A stretch of 64,000 bases of DNA from Cristatella mucedo (taxonomy: Eukaryota; Bryozoa; Phylactolaemata; Cristatellidae). Shown here piece after piece: positions 34,401 to 46,234 of this stretch (position 1 is the stretch's first letter; every line of letters starts with the position of its first letter). The notes below the pieces were generated by a model that saw nothing but the letters and a program-made list of their open reading frames with translations, searched no databases and had not been told where the DNA came from. Location: positions 2,165,001 through 2,229,000 of the forward strand of contig WPIO01000057.1 in assembly GCA_009760855.2 (NCBI GenBank), given 5' to 3'. Made by a program: the position numbers and the translations under genes.

Positions 34401-35045
34401 TCCATGGGTTAATGACAAGCATGGTATCAACTATGCAAAGGTAAGAGGATACCATGCTTAGGCCAGAATGCTAAAGCAAACGTGAAGACACTCCAAGCCA
34501 CCGGTTAGTAGGACTTCTGGCTACTGAATCACGAAAGGTAAGAATGCACAGTACACAGTACAGAGAGGAACACAACATTCAGGCTCACAGGGGCAGGCAA
34601 AGAGAAAGGTGACTGCAACAGATATAATAATAATAATATATGCATCGTTAGCTGAGACTTGACTGATGCAAGATCATTGCAAGCAGCTACCGTAGAGGTG
34701 AGCGAGTTCTAAACTTTCGACACATGGGATGATGGCATGTACGCATAAGCACAGCCGCAAGGCTCGGCGGTCGCACATGTACGCAACAGATGAGAGAGTG
34801 CATCCGTGCAACACACATAGCCATGCATGCTGTTGATGGGAAGGGTGAACCTTAATCTTCCCAGCTCCCTCCCCCCCACCGAGTCATCGAAGGCCAGGCC
34901 AGCTCGAAAGGCCTTCTGGGTTGCCTCCCTGGCAGCAGCTCTGCTCAACTCCCACACTCTGGCAACCCTGTAGTAGTGCGGTGAGACAGCAACAAAAGTA
35001 AAAAAGAAGAAATAAGCCGACGTGCGATACAACTGAGAAGCTCAC

Positions 35046-35269
35046 TTGCAGGAACCTGGCTGCATCTAGGCAATCTTCGATGGCGGCCTGATCGAGCACA
35101 ACGAGTCCGTGGTAGAAGTACTCGAGCACGATCTTGAAGCCCTTGGGAGTTACGCCACTGATGTCGATGGTATTCTTGTCCTTTTCGATCATGTCATGAC
35201 TGAACATGGCACAGAAATAGTCGCTAGCCGCTGACAGCACGTCCTTGTGAGCTTTGACGATCTCGCTGC
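35046..35269 (-). CDS. Kelch-like exon 2: BTB domain core
   Basis: Acceptor TTTGTGCAG|GC (phase 1) and donor CAA|GTGAGC (phase 0); residues 52-126. It carries the signature SEIVKAHKDVLSAASDYF, with His59-Lys60 and the AxSxYFxAMF motif, then IDISGVTPKGFKIVLEYFY and CLDAARFLQ. These are the BTB alpha-helices and the strand that forms the Cul3-facing surface. Introns 1 (4.3 kb) and 2 (2.1 kb) on either side are largely LINE, SINE and microsatellite sequence. Confidence 0.92.
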
Positions 35270-35449
35270 CTGCACAAATAGCACGGGAAAGCTAATAATA
35301 CGCAGCTGGGCTTTATGCTGGCCACGGCTATAATCAGGCTACCAGTTAATGCTACCAGCATACCACCGATCATGGCAATAGTAAACTAAGCACGAAAAAA
35401 CACAGCAGTTAAGAAATGAAATGGACAAAAAGAGGCGAAATGATAATAG

Positions 35450-36185
35450 TATTAATAAGAATAATACATTTGTCTAGCGCCCTTAGAGAACTATATCTTC
35501 TGCAAGGCACTTTACATATGCTGTAAAGGAAGCATGATCATATGGTTACTGGTAACATGCAGTGTCAGCATGTATCTGCACACAAGGGGCACTTCATATG
35601 GATCCATAAAATGCAATGAGGAGCAGGTGGATTCTCAATTTCTTTTAAAATACAAATACAGAGTCAGAGAAGTCGTAATGTCAACTGACATCGACTTTCA
35701 TGTTTTGGGAGCACACGTCCTGAAAGCATAGTCTCCAAAGGGTTTGAGGTTGCTTAGTAGCACAGCAACCCGACTTTGAGTCAGTAGAGCAGGTGGTACA
35801 ATGCTACGCCTGGTGAGGAAGTAATTTTGACAGGTAGGCCGGAGCAAAAAAAAAAAGTGAAAGACAGAGCCTCGAAATCAATTCACGGCTTGGTGGAGAG
35901 CCAGTGCAGGTCGGCGAGAGGAAGTAATTCAGCAGCAGCAACGTTTACAGCAGACAAGCCGCTTACAACCGACAAGCCGCTTACAACCGACAAGCCAAGC
36001 TGCAGAGTTTTTCGCCAATTCCAAGCATCTTATCCCACAAGCAGGAACACAAGCAAGCAGCAAGTTATGAAAGTAAGGACGAGACTTCACGAATGCATGG
36101 ACCAGCTTGGCCGTAGTAACTTGATCTTAGCAGGCCTGTGTTTTTGCAATGACATGCAGCTGACAGCTGGCAGACTTAAGAGAAG
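35450..36185 (-). mobile_element. LINE A 3' half, old
   Basis: Minus-strand tail, 3' UTR and coding region (GAGCCAGTGCAGGTCGGCGA at about 35897) up to GCATGGACCAGCTTGGCCGT. Contains a local 18-bp tandem duplication (CTTACAACCGACAAGCCG) at about 35960-35996. Confidence 0.6.
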
Positions 36186-36216
36186 GCAGACTTGATTGAT
36201 GATATATGTGAAAGGA

Positions 36217-36392
<176 letters not shown>

Positions 36393-36408
36393 GGATGGAG
36401 ATACATAA

Positions 36409-36580
36409 ATACTAGCTAATTTAACCGCTTCTTTTTGTATAGCAACAGAAGAGCCTTGACGGGTATCACCACTGCTTGCAGTGGCAATAAAAGATCGCCC
36501 ACCATAGGATTCGAACCCACGACCTCGGGGCTGCGGTCGTTAAAAGCTACCGCCTTACCCAGTGAGCCATTACGGCTCAC
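36409..36580 (-). mobile_element. SINE-A, full length
   Basis: Minus strand; B box (GGATTCGAACCCACGACC on +), head ending GAGCCATTACGGCTCACC. Its tail abuts the long (GA)n tract. Confidence 0.8.
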
Positions 36581-39540
36581 CAGATAAAGGGTGACAGGTC
36601 AGAATGTGAGAGGATGCAGACCTACCACCTAACCATCTATTCTCAGCCCTTTGCCGTGTGCTATTTGATTGCTGGCAGGAAGGCTTTCGGAGCTGTCTGG
36701 CGACAGCAGGTGACACCACCCAGAAGGCAGCAGTAACTTGGAATCAGTCCACTAATCATAAGGGGAGGGGAAGGCTGATACTCAAAGCCTTTTGAGTGTC
36801 TCATAGGCTGAAACCATAATTTTAGTGAAAAATTGCTGATCGCCATCGATAGGGATAAGACTGGGGTAAGGCAGCTCCGGAGGATGGGTGGTAGCCGGGC
36901 CAGGCGTACTGGCAGGCAAGAGTAAGGCAAACGAGGGCAACCTGACGAGCAAATAATTAGTATGGCCAGTCAACAACAAAGCTGAGCTGTCTGTCGGCTG
37001 CCAATAGGAGTCAGCTGCTGATTCGGTCAGGGCTCTGTCAGGTATAAAATGCTCCAGCCACTCTGGCAATAGCAAAACGTTGCACCTCGTGGTGAGCTGT
37101 GAAGTAGCATAACCTTGCTATGAGCAGATCACTCTGCTACTTGTTCGTTTCGACCAAAGACGTCTTGGCTACCACCGACTGTAATCTACATCGTTAGAGC
37201 TGTCAGCAAACTAGCATAGACAATATAATATTCAGTGCCCGTTTTAGAACGACAGTTGCTTACACTGCTCACTGCCTGAGTTACTCTGCTGCAAGCTTTC
37301 GAATGGCCAATCGGTAGTGTGCAGACCAACGGTCATGGAGGGCACAGAAAGCCTGGCTGTCGTGGCTCATTCTGAAATATTACAGGCAAGTATGTGCTAG
37401 GCTCTCTAATTAATTAACAGGATCATCGTCTGTCTGTCTGTCACTCGGCAGGAGACCCAAGCAGAAGCCAACACCACAAAGGCTAGGTCAGCATAATGGC
37501 AATAGCCAACAGTGACTGAAGATCGTGACCATATGCTGCTGTCGTTTGGAGCGACCGATCAAACTGCTCAGGCGTGACACCCTACCCACCCCTCGGCTGT
37601 GGCACGGAAAGCCACTTTTTCACCCCACCTCCCCCCCCCCCGGGGGGGGGGGAGTGTTTATGCTCACAGCCACGGCCGAAGCTGAAGTCACGGCTTGCGA
37701 TGAGTGTGATCTTGACCCCCAGCCATGCTAAAAACAAAGTGCTGAGCGCATAGCGATGAGAGCACAGTGCCGAGAGCACAATGCTGAAGGCATGGTGCAG
37801 ACAGCAGTGCTGACAGCATAGTGGTAGTTGCATTTGTAAACTACAGTACAAGATAAACGATGACAAGACTGAAGCTGGATCGTGAGTGGGTTCATAAGGC
37901 GAAATCAGAGCCTCTGAGAGGCTTGCAAGTAAGCAAAGCCACAAATACTATAGTTACTGCTCTTACGCTTCCAGCACAACGTGTGGCTAGCAGTTCCTAC
38001 AGAATGCAGAGACAGCCTATCGTCTAGGTCTTCTTAGCCTAATCATTCTTCACAGGCACTCAAAACTCAGTGCTTCAGTACAACTGCAATGGTTGTGGTG
38101 CTGTGGCAATAATTCATTGCTGACCAGCTGTGTCTGGGATGTCAGCACCCTGCTCTGCTAACAGCACTCCACCTCCTTTCCTAGAAGGACTGAGTGAAAA
38201 GGCAGACGACCGAAGTTTCGGAGCCGAGTTCTGCGCAGAGAAGAAGCCCCTGCTAGGGTTACAAAAGGAGCTGCAAAAGTCAGAGGTCACAAAATGGCTG
38301 CAGAGTGCTGCAGCAGAGACTTTATGCTGCACTCGACAGGCGATCATATTGCCACTGAAAAAATTGGCAGCAAGTCTACTTTACCGATCAATGGTTGAGC
38401 AACAGCAATGAATGCGTTCTGTAATTCTGAATATTGCTGTGTTTATCAGCAGACCAACAGCGGCAGGGATAAAGACTTAGAAGTAGAAAGACATTGGTGA
38501 CCGAAGATTGTCATGGTATTTAATTGCCAGGCGTAAGCTAGAGTCTCAGCCAAAACTCACGTCCAGATATTCTACAGAATGGCTGCCATACTTTTGTCAG
38601 GCATATTAAGTGTGAGCTGTAATACAGAGTAGATAAGGTCCCTCATACCACCCACAATAGTTCATACCCATCGGAGCCAGAACCTGTTCATTACACTATA
38701 GTCACTTGACGCCAGTGATCTCCTTACTTACTCCATACAGAGCATGTAAACAGCCAACCCATTGGCTGGCGAGGTCACACTGGTACAGAGCAGTCAACAT
38801 ACCAGGACATGAGATAACTTACACCTGCTTACCTGATTTCCTATTCCGACTAATCATACAACTATCTAAATAAATCGTCGTAGAACCTTGTGTTCTACAT
38901 TCAGTCATTGGTACTGATGGAGTCAACGAGCTAACGATCCTGGGGTTTGCTGCTGAAGCAGACATATCAACCCAGGTCGTTGCGAGTAATTTACACAAGA
39001 TCTCTAATTCCCCAGCCTAAAATTCCGGTACCAAATACGGCTCGACGTTTAGCAAGGAGGGCATATTGGCTTTCAGGAGCTCTACTATTGAGGGTGGAAT
39101 AACAAGTAAGACACGACAGACTATGCTCGAAGAATAGATGACAATAATGCGACGGCGAGATCGATAGCAGGATATGATTGAGGTCTCTAGTCGTGCAGCT
39201 CAGGCAGACCATCAGTAACGTGGAAGCGTAATTCTGCAGCTCCGAGTGCAAGCTAAGCACGGTCTTATTAACGTTTGGCAATGTGGACGCGGGCAAGAGC
39301 TATGGGCCACAATACCTAAGCAACTTGAAAAATGCTGGCAGGAGAGATACTCGGAGCCAGAGGTCGCTACATAAGCCATTTTCAGACTCAACGTACGCAT
39401 CGTCACGTCCAACCAAGAAGTTAGGCTGACAGTCAAGATCTGCTGCGTAGTTCTAACGCAAACGCAGCCAGCTAGGTAGTCTTCCAGGCAGGACCGGCGA
39501 GGCAAACGACCGAGTCTAGCTCTCTCTGACCTAGACTTAC
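36581..39540. other. Kelch-like intron 1, 5' part
   Basis: Contains the C11G11 run; several short frames with no homology. Imperfect 'GAGAGCACA.TGC.GA' repeats at 37740-37820. Confidence 0.45.
37628..37652. repeat. C11G11 palindromic run
   Basis: Eleven C followed directly by eleven G: a perfect self-complementary run of 22 bp in kelch-like intron 1. Confidence 0.85.
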
Positions 39541-39694
39541 CCACACTAACTCTCACGTCGCAGCTTGGATCGAACATCTTTTGGGTCACTTTACCATGCT
39601 TGATATTGGTGAAGCGCTGCTTGCCACTGGCAGTATTTATAACTTCAGTATCTTCGTCGAGTCGGATAAGCGTCGCTGGATCGGCTAAAGCCAT
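39541..39694 (-). CDS. Kelch-like (BTB-BACK-Kelch) exon 1: N-terminus and start of BTB
   Basis: First recognised exon of a kelch-like gene on the minus strand. Proteins of this architecture dimerise through BTB, bind Cullin-3 through BTB plus the 3-box/BACK region, and present substrates on the Kelch propeller for ubiquitination. The ATG at 39694 begins MALADPATLIRLDED, and the exon ends in FDPSCDVRVSV, the usual 'CDV.L.V' first strand of BTB (residues 45-51). The donor is GTAAGT with phase 1, matching exon 2, and the joined codon is Gly52. The seven exons sum to 1962 nt = 654 codons including the stop, all phases agreeing. The subfamily is not certain; the Kelch part recalls the KLHL9/13/26 group. 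An extra 5' coding or non-coding exon cannot be excluded. Confidence 0.75.
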
Positions 39695-40381
39695 GCCTGA
39701 CAGTAAACGGCTGCCGGTCCTAAGATTAACCTTGACCTGTGTGACCTAGTACAAGAGAAAGGGGTTACCTAGGGTCAACGTAGGGGTGCTTCTGCATAGT
39801 GGAAAGTCGGCTAAATGCGCCCAGGCCAGTGCTATTACATTAAAAGCTAAGGGTATGGGCGATTGATATCCCCGTAGTCCTGTTCCTGAGTGCATGCCCT
39901 ATGGAGGAGTCCCGTGAATCTGAGCTGCCGCCGTCCAGGATCGTATGCCTCGATCAGTAAATGTACACATGCCAAAGCAGCTAGACGATGACAAGGCATG
40001 AGATTATTGGCGGCTCCTTAATTATAATGGTTAAGAATTAAATATGCGTAATATATGCATTCTACTGTCCTAATAGCGCCATTCAAGAGATGTAGGGCCA
40101 GCTGCTCGCTGGGCCTAAAACTAGCCCGTCACGCCTTGGTCTTGGGAGTTATTCGCCTTGGATGGCGCCGTACACGCATACCTGCCTCACCGTGGCTCTG
40201 GAATTGACTGCTGTACGCAAATGAAAGGACTTGAGACTACCAAACGTGATCAGTCTTGGCTGTTACCGTGCTGTGCTGCAATGGGCATACCCAGGCAAAT
40301 CGAGGCAGAGGCCCGGACTCCGATGGCTATGATTCGAGGTGCAAGCCGCCATTATTTACCTCGTTAATATTCATGATTAAT
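39695..40381. other. Upstream of the kelch-like start
   Basis: Presumed 5' region; no CpG-rich block and no TATA element noticed. Confidence 0.35.
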
Positions 40382-40697
40382 GTCCTAGACTATGGAACTC
40401 GCTTCCACAATTCTTACGCAACGACAACTAATCTCCTACTGCCGACTAAGGCACATCCTTTTCAGCGGTCCTGAGCTGATACTTCTATCCTACTCACTAC
40501 CTCAACTGCTCTCCTGACTCTGCTATGCTTCCCACTTTCTCTTTGTTGCGTGAGACGAAGTCTGTTGGCTACCGAATGCATACCGAAAGCCGATTAGGCA
40601 GTGAGTGCGCTATACAAAACTCTCCTGCGTAACACCAACATGGTCTTTATGACTTTGTGGAGTTACAGACGGAGATACATTACATTACATTACATTG
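40382..40697 (+). mobile_element. LINE B 3' end with ATTAC tail
   Basis: Starts at CCTAGACTATGGAACTCGCT and runs through the 3' UTR to (ATTAC)n. Very similar to 13610-13915; a 5'-truncated insertion of about 315 bp. Confidence 0.8.
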
Positions 40698-40964
40698 TAG
40701 TGCCTCTGCTTGGAATAGCAAAATTAAGAGCATCGTGCGTGCTTTCGGCTAAAGACTTATGTTCAGGAGCCCCTACAGTTCGTCTGTAACAGCAGCGAAA
40801 TGAACGAGCTCAGTTTACCACCAGAGATTTGCTATAGAGGGCAGTTGGGAGGCTGAGTGAGGGGAAACTAACTGCGGCTGCAGGGAGATCCACAGTAATA
40901 ACAATTATACTAACAGGAAATGTTCATCGTGCCGTAAGAGAAGTCAATATCTTTCCAGGTAATT

Positions 40965-41075
40965 TAAATATGCTGGAAAGAAAGCCTATAAATAATAAAT
41001 AATAATGTATTGGTATAGCACCATCAGAGAACTTAATCTCTTTCTAGGCACTTTCCAAATGTTATGAACGAAGAA
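40965..41075 (-). mobile_element. LINE A tail
   Basis: AATAATGTATTGGTATAGCA and a hairpin remnant (CTTAATCTCTTTCTAGGCAC), minus strand. Confidence 0.55.
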
Positions 41076-41186
41076 TGATAAAATGGTTATAGATTGGTTT
41101 GTAATAGCAGCAGCATACCCAATAAGCTGTTACATAAAAAGCGGCGACTGACTACTGTAGTCACACCCAACGCAGGCGACTTAAGT

Positions 41187-41362
41187 GAGCCGTAATGGCT
41201 CACTAGGTAAGGCAGTTGCTTTTCACGACCTCGGCCCCGAGGTCCAGGGTTCGAATCATGCGGTGGGCAATCCTTTATTGCCACTGCAAGCGGCGGTGAT
41301 AGCCGTCAAGGCTCTTCTGTCGCTATACAAAAAGAGGCTGTTAAATCATCTAGCGCTTTTAA
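41187..41362 (+). mobile_element. SINE-A, full length
   Basis: GAGCCGTAATGGCTCACTAG, B box GGTTCGAATCA, body and GAGGCTGTTAAATCATCTAG. One of the best-preserved copies. Confidence 0.85.
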
Positions 41363-41769
41363 TAACACGAAACTCAAATAGAGCCCTCAAGCCGTGAAGT
41401 GGGCACGGCATCTAAATGATGCAAGATTGGTTGGCCGCGCAGCTTAATGGCTTGAGTGGTAAGAGAAAGTTGTGCGACGAGGAGCCAGACGTGGGCGCTT
41501 TTCCTATTCGAAGGACATGGCAAGGGAATGCAGGAATCTAGAAGTGAGTGACGAAACCATAAACTCGACACGCTGCTTTAGGGGGAGGGGCCAGAGCAGT
41601 TCATTCAGATACTATGCAACGCATCAGTTTGATGTTCACGATAGACATGCCTGTCTGCAGATTTTTGCATTACATTCGAAATTCTTATTTCCAGTCACGA
41701 AGAACTGGGAGTCATGAATTATTAAAGCCATACGCGATTTAAATAATGTATAGACCAACTTGGCCGTGG

Positions 41770-41920
41770 TCATCTGTATAGTGCCCTATGAAAACTTGAT
41801 CTCTATTCTCGCACTTCGCACATGCCACAGGGTATGAGCATGTGACTTTGGCCATAAAATACATTCACCTTGACCTCGGCTGGGGCGGCGAGCAGCTTAA
41901 CCACTGGGCCAAACCAGCGA
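41770..41920 (-). mobile_element. SINE-B, diverged
   Basis: CTGTATAGTGCCCTATGAAA ... CTTAACCACTGGGCCAAACC, minus strand. Confidence 0.6.
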
Positions 41921-42859
41921 GGAACACATAGCTGTAAGTAAGCAGACTGAATATGGATCTGGTGTGGTCATCTAATGAAAAGTCACTTTAGAAGATGACA
42001 GACACCCAGGTGCAATGTAGCCACTACTGGAGATATACTGAACAAACCTTTTTGAGGGTTAGGTTGTCAAATTTTAGAGCAGTACTAGGTTTTGCTACTG
42101 ATAAATTCATTTTTTATTGTCATCTGCCATTCTCTGTTGAATATCAGCAATACGGGTATGACGCAAATGAGATACTAGAGTGGTAGACGCACTGGAAGGC
42201 AAGGTGGGATCCGGGAAAATACGCGTGCAACTCTCAGCCTTAACAAAGAGAGGCTAGATCATACTGGCGATATGCATGGGCAAGATGAAGAGTATAAACT
42301 ACTGACAGAAGCGGACCTAAAGCATACTTTTGGAGGACCAAATACTTCAAAGGCTCTTGAGATATCCATCGCTCGCTGCAATATAAGTTCTGAGATCTCA
42401 CTCTGAGATTACTCAGGAAATATTACAATGCAGAGGCAGAGATTCCAAGCGAGACAATAGAAGTTCTATGAAACTGGTGACGAATGCCAGCCAAATCTGT
42501 AATGAGATCCCGCAGAACTATAAGACAGAACCTTACTTAAGGCAGCAGTTCTGAGAAAGATACTATTTGTGTGGCAATGTTGCTAAATCTGTGGAGTGAT
42601 TAGATCGAACATCCGACCGGATCTTTTCTGCCATGTTTGGAGTAATGATAACCTAGTTAAGCTGCTCCGCAAATGCTCTTCCAAGCATCTTTGACAGGAG
42701 GGGCAGTGTGATTATTCATAGATTGATAGATGATAGATTTGAGGGGCAGTGGGAAGACTAGGCGAAAATTGTCGCATTGCTCCCGGTTTAGCATGGACTC
42801 TGAAAGTGAAGCCTAAGAAAGAAAGAAGACACAAGCCGAGAGTTCCTCGGTCTCATTAT
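41921..42859. other. No gene seen
   Basis: Unrecognised AT-rich sequence. Confidence 0.45.
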
Positions 42860-43190
42860 CCTTATGTTGTGTGTGCCTGTTGCTTCTCGGCCACTGGTGT
42901 GTGGTGCCCCGCTCTCAGCTGGTGATAGGGCGGTTGGCTCGGTACAGTCTTTGATGTGGGCGGGTGTTTGGGCGGTTGGCTCGGTGCGGCCTTTGATGTG
43001 GGCATGTGGCCCGCCACGGTGGCTTACCACGGATGCACTCCCTTATCTGAGGTGAGTCAGCCCCTAGCTCATATATGTACCCGCTGGGGGAATAAAGATT
43101 TGAGTCTCGTTCACCGCTCACGCTCGCCCGCTCGCGTCTGAGTGTCTCCGTGAGACTCCACTAGCGCTGCTGCAGCCGGAGACACAGTAA
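42860..43190 (+). mobile_element. Possible solo LTR remnant
   Basis: CpG-rich 330 bp with an AATAAAG poly(A)-like signal at about 43091, followed by a short repeat-region-like stretch ending GAGACACA. Contains a roughly 43-bp tandem duplication (GGCGGTTGGCTCGGT... twice, 42929-43010). No second copy in the window and no clear ends. Confidence 0.2.
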
Positions 43191-43654
43191 CGTAATAATT
43201 AGTAAGTAGATAGTCCGATTTAAGGTCCTGCTTAGCAGAGGAAGTAAGGAAAATAAGTACTGGATGGTAGCTGAGACCGGCTCTTAGGTTTAGTTTGTTA
43301 GAAGAGATTTTGTGAGCTCCTACTGAATGGTAGAGGCTTCGAAGTGTCACTGCCGTGTCATGATGCATTGCAATAAAATGGAGACCAAATATGGGGACCA
43401 AAGGTGGTTAGGCAACACCTTGGCGATAAGACCAAAGACCACCGAGTCTTGGTAGTCGAAAATGAATAACACTTGCAACCTGGGCTCAGATTAATTAGTT
43501 TTTAGGCGAGCCACAGTAAAGCTTTGCGAGATGAAGATGCAGATGCAGGTCAGTGGGCTTTTTCTCGACCAAGAGTACTGCGGAGTAGACGGTTTCCGAA
43601 TTAGAAATTTACGCTCAGCCGTTAAGCAGATGTACTAGGTTGATCAGACAAAAA

Positions 43655-43830
43655 TGCTAGCTGATTTAACAGCCTTATTTTGTATAGCGACAGAAGAGCC
43701 CGTACGGCTATCACCACCGCTTGCAGTGGCGATAAAGGATCACCAACCACAGGAATCACACCCACGACCTCGGGGCCGAGGTCGTGAAAAGCAACCGCCT
43801 TACCTAGTGTGCCATCACGGCTCACCAAGA
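43655..43830 (-). mobile_element. SINE-A, full length
   Basis: GCTGATTTAACAGCCTTATT ... GTGCCATCACGGCTCACC, minus strand; complete. Confidence 0.8.
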
Positions 43831-44024
43831 AAGCATTTTGGTGTAAGACAGATGAATTATTAGTTCAGCCAAGTGGGTTAAAAAAGAGTGATAGGACATC
43901 ATTTAACCCAAGGTTTGATGGAGGGACGAAGTTTGGTAGATCGTACTCAAGCGACGGTCAGTTTTTGTTGAGAGAACGTTTGGCATGAACTACGGGCTCT
44001 TAGAGCTGGAGTAATCCTGCTTAA

Positions 44025-44430
44025 TTAGCTACTGCACCAGTTTCAGCTTCATCTTGCTCTCAGGTCCTCTACGGACAATAAGTTAGTTCCATCCATTTAC
44101 AGGCCCAAAGACAGATGGCGACAGATGCTTTTTGGTCTGCAGATCCCAGACTGTAAAAGTCACTGCCGTGTCTTACGCAACGACATCTACTCTTCTGCTG
44201 CCGACTGTTGTGGCACATATTTTGAAGCCGTCCGAAGCTGTTACTTCCATGCTACTCACTTACCCAACACCCTCCTGACTCAGCTTTGCTCCCCGCTTTC
44301 CATTTTATTCGTGAATTGAAATCTGTTGGCTACTGAATGCATACCGAGAGCCTTTTAGGCTTTGAGGTGGCTCTAGAAAACCAACTAGTCTTTGTGGCCT
44401 TGTTGAGTTACGGACGGATATACGTCACAT
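44025..44430 (+). mobile_element. LINE B 3' fragment
   Basis: Decayed copy of the LINE B C-terminal region and 3' UTR, directly upstream of the next LINE B copy and in the same orientation. It ends near GTTACGGACGGATATACG. Confidence 0.65.
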
Positions 44431-44499
44431 ACAATCTTTGGAGAGGACTTTGGGCTTGGAGTCTCATGGGCTCATTAATGATATCAAGGCCAAGTGAAA

Positions 44500-45407
44500 A
44501 TTGGTCAGAAACTTAAGATCTACTTTAAGCTAGGCTTTGCTCTTCTAATAGGTGATGCTGTTGTGCGACCATCATCACGTGCTCGAAATTTAAGTGTCGT
44601 TTTCAACAGCTGCCTATATTTTAAAAGCTTCATTCAGAAGACTGCTTCTACAGCTAGCCATCACGTTCGAACCCGATCTGCGATTAGTAGCTGTTTTCCA
44701 CAATGGCTTGCCAACAATTTAGCTAGCTCCTTAGTTCTGTCTCGGCTTGATTATTGTAATTGCCTTTTGGCTAGGCTACCAAAGAAAGAAACTAGGCCAC
44801 TGCAGGTGGCTATCAATACGGCTGCAAGGCTAGTTTTCAAGTCCCAGAGGTTTGAGCACGTGTCTCCTTTGCCAAAAGAGCTAGGATGGATGCCGGTTGA
44901 ACAAGGGATACAGAGAAAAGTTTTTAAGCTGACCCACAAGATCCGCCACGGCTTGGCTTCTCAGTACCTAGCTGAACTGCTGTACCAATTTCAGCCTCTT
45001 AACGCCCTCAGGTCCTGTATGAACAATAAATTAGCTGTTTCATTCTTCCGCTTAAAGACCGTTGGCGACAGAAGCTTTAGCTCTGCAGGTCCTAGACTGT
45101 GGAACTCGCCTCCACAATTCTTATGCAACGACAACCACTCTCCTGCTGCCGACTATGGCTCATCCTTTCCAGTGGTCCAGAGCTGCTACTTCCATGCTAT
45201 GCACTACCCTTACTGCTCTCCTGACTCTGCTATGCTTCCCACTTTATCTGTGTTGCGTGAAACGAAGTCTGTTGGCTACCGAATGCGTACCGAAAGCCAC
45301 CTAGGCTACTGTGAGTTCGCCATACAATACAAAAACTCTCATGCGTAACACCCACATAGTCTTTATGGCTTTGTGGATTTACGTACGGAGATACATTACA
45401 TTACATT
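44500..45407 (+). mobile_element. LINE B 3' end, long open frame
   Basis: 5'-truncated LINE B with an uninterrupted C-terminal frame of 284 codons, about 75-80% similar by eye to the 12969-13859 copy (RLDYCNCLLARLPKK, SFSSAGPRLWNSPPQF). It ends in ATTACATTACAT. The catalytic RT part is missing, so it cannot be autonomous. Confidence 0.8.
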
Positions 45408-46234
45408 TCTATTCAGTATCGGACGAATTAGGATCAATTTTGAAATAAATATTAAAAAAGAACGCATTGATTGAACTAGGTGATGAGAACCGGTGCTATT
45501 ATTTTTTTGTAAAGCACAACTGAGGACTTTTGGAAACAGATTCCACCGATGATTATAGGCTCTGACTTTGACTCTACTTACTCAGCTTAAGTCAACTGAG
45601 AAACGCCGCTCGAAAGTAGCCCACCGTGCTTCACCTAGTTTATGGCTGATATCCGGCACATTCGTCGCTTCTGAGAAACCAGCGGGATTTATACAACAAA
45701 TAATACCCGCCACACTGCAGCTGACCCTGTATAAGTGACTGGCTAACCGTGCAAATTGTACCCGTGATTCAGTGGCTAAGAACCAAGGTAACGCTGGATT
45801 GGCTCAAATCTTTTTCATGGCTTCACTTAGAGGGTTTAAATACGTTCTGTCGATTCTGTTGCACGACGAAAAGATTTACAGCACACAACTCAGGTACCAT
45901 GTGCGTAAACTGAGGTACTCGATGTGTTTGGGCTGAGCTACTGACAGGAGAAAAGAAATTGTACTGCCAGCAGAGCCAGTACTACTATAAGAGAGGTGCT
46001 TCCCGGTGAATGTTCCGCGATACAATGTAGCATACAATCCGATGGACTGTATCTCTGTGACTTCATAAAGACACAAGGACAAAGTAGGTGCTGCGTTGGA
46101 TTCTTTTATTGCGCACTCTTAAAACCCAAGCTGCTTTCGATTCGCACACGGCAGCTGTCCCACTCAATCTCACTCAAAAGAGAAAGTTAGAAGCAAGGCC
46201 GACTGGAGGGCAGTCTAGGAAGTTTATAACGTTG
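45408..46234. other. No gene seen
   Basis: Unrecognised; ends where LINE B similarity begins. Confidence 0.45.

Noticed and set aside
35955-36000. Short 18-bp tandem repeats as a CRISPR array
   Set aside because: Two to three contiguous units without spacers, inside a LINE fragment of an animal genome.
44494-45348. 284-codon frame as a host gene
   Set aside because: It is the C-terminal region of LINE B, matched by several copies in the window.
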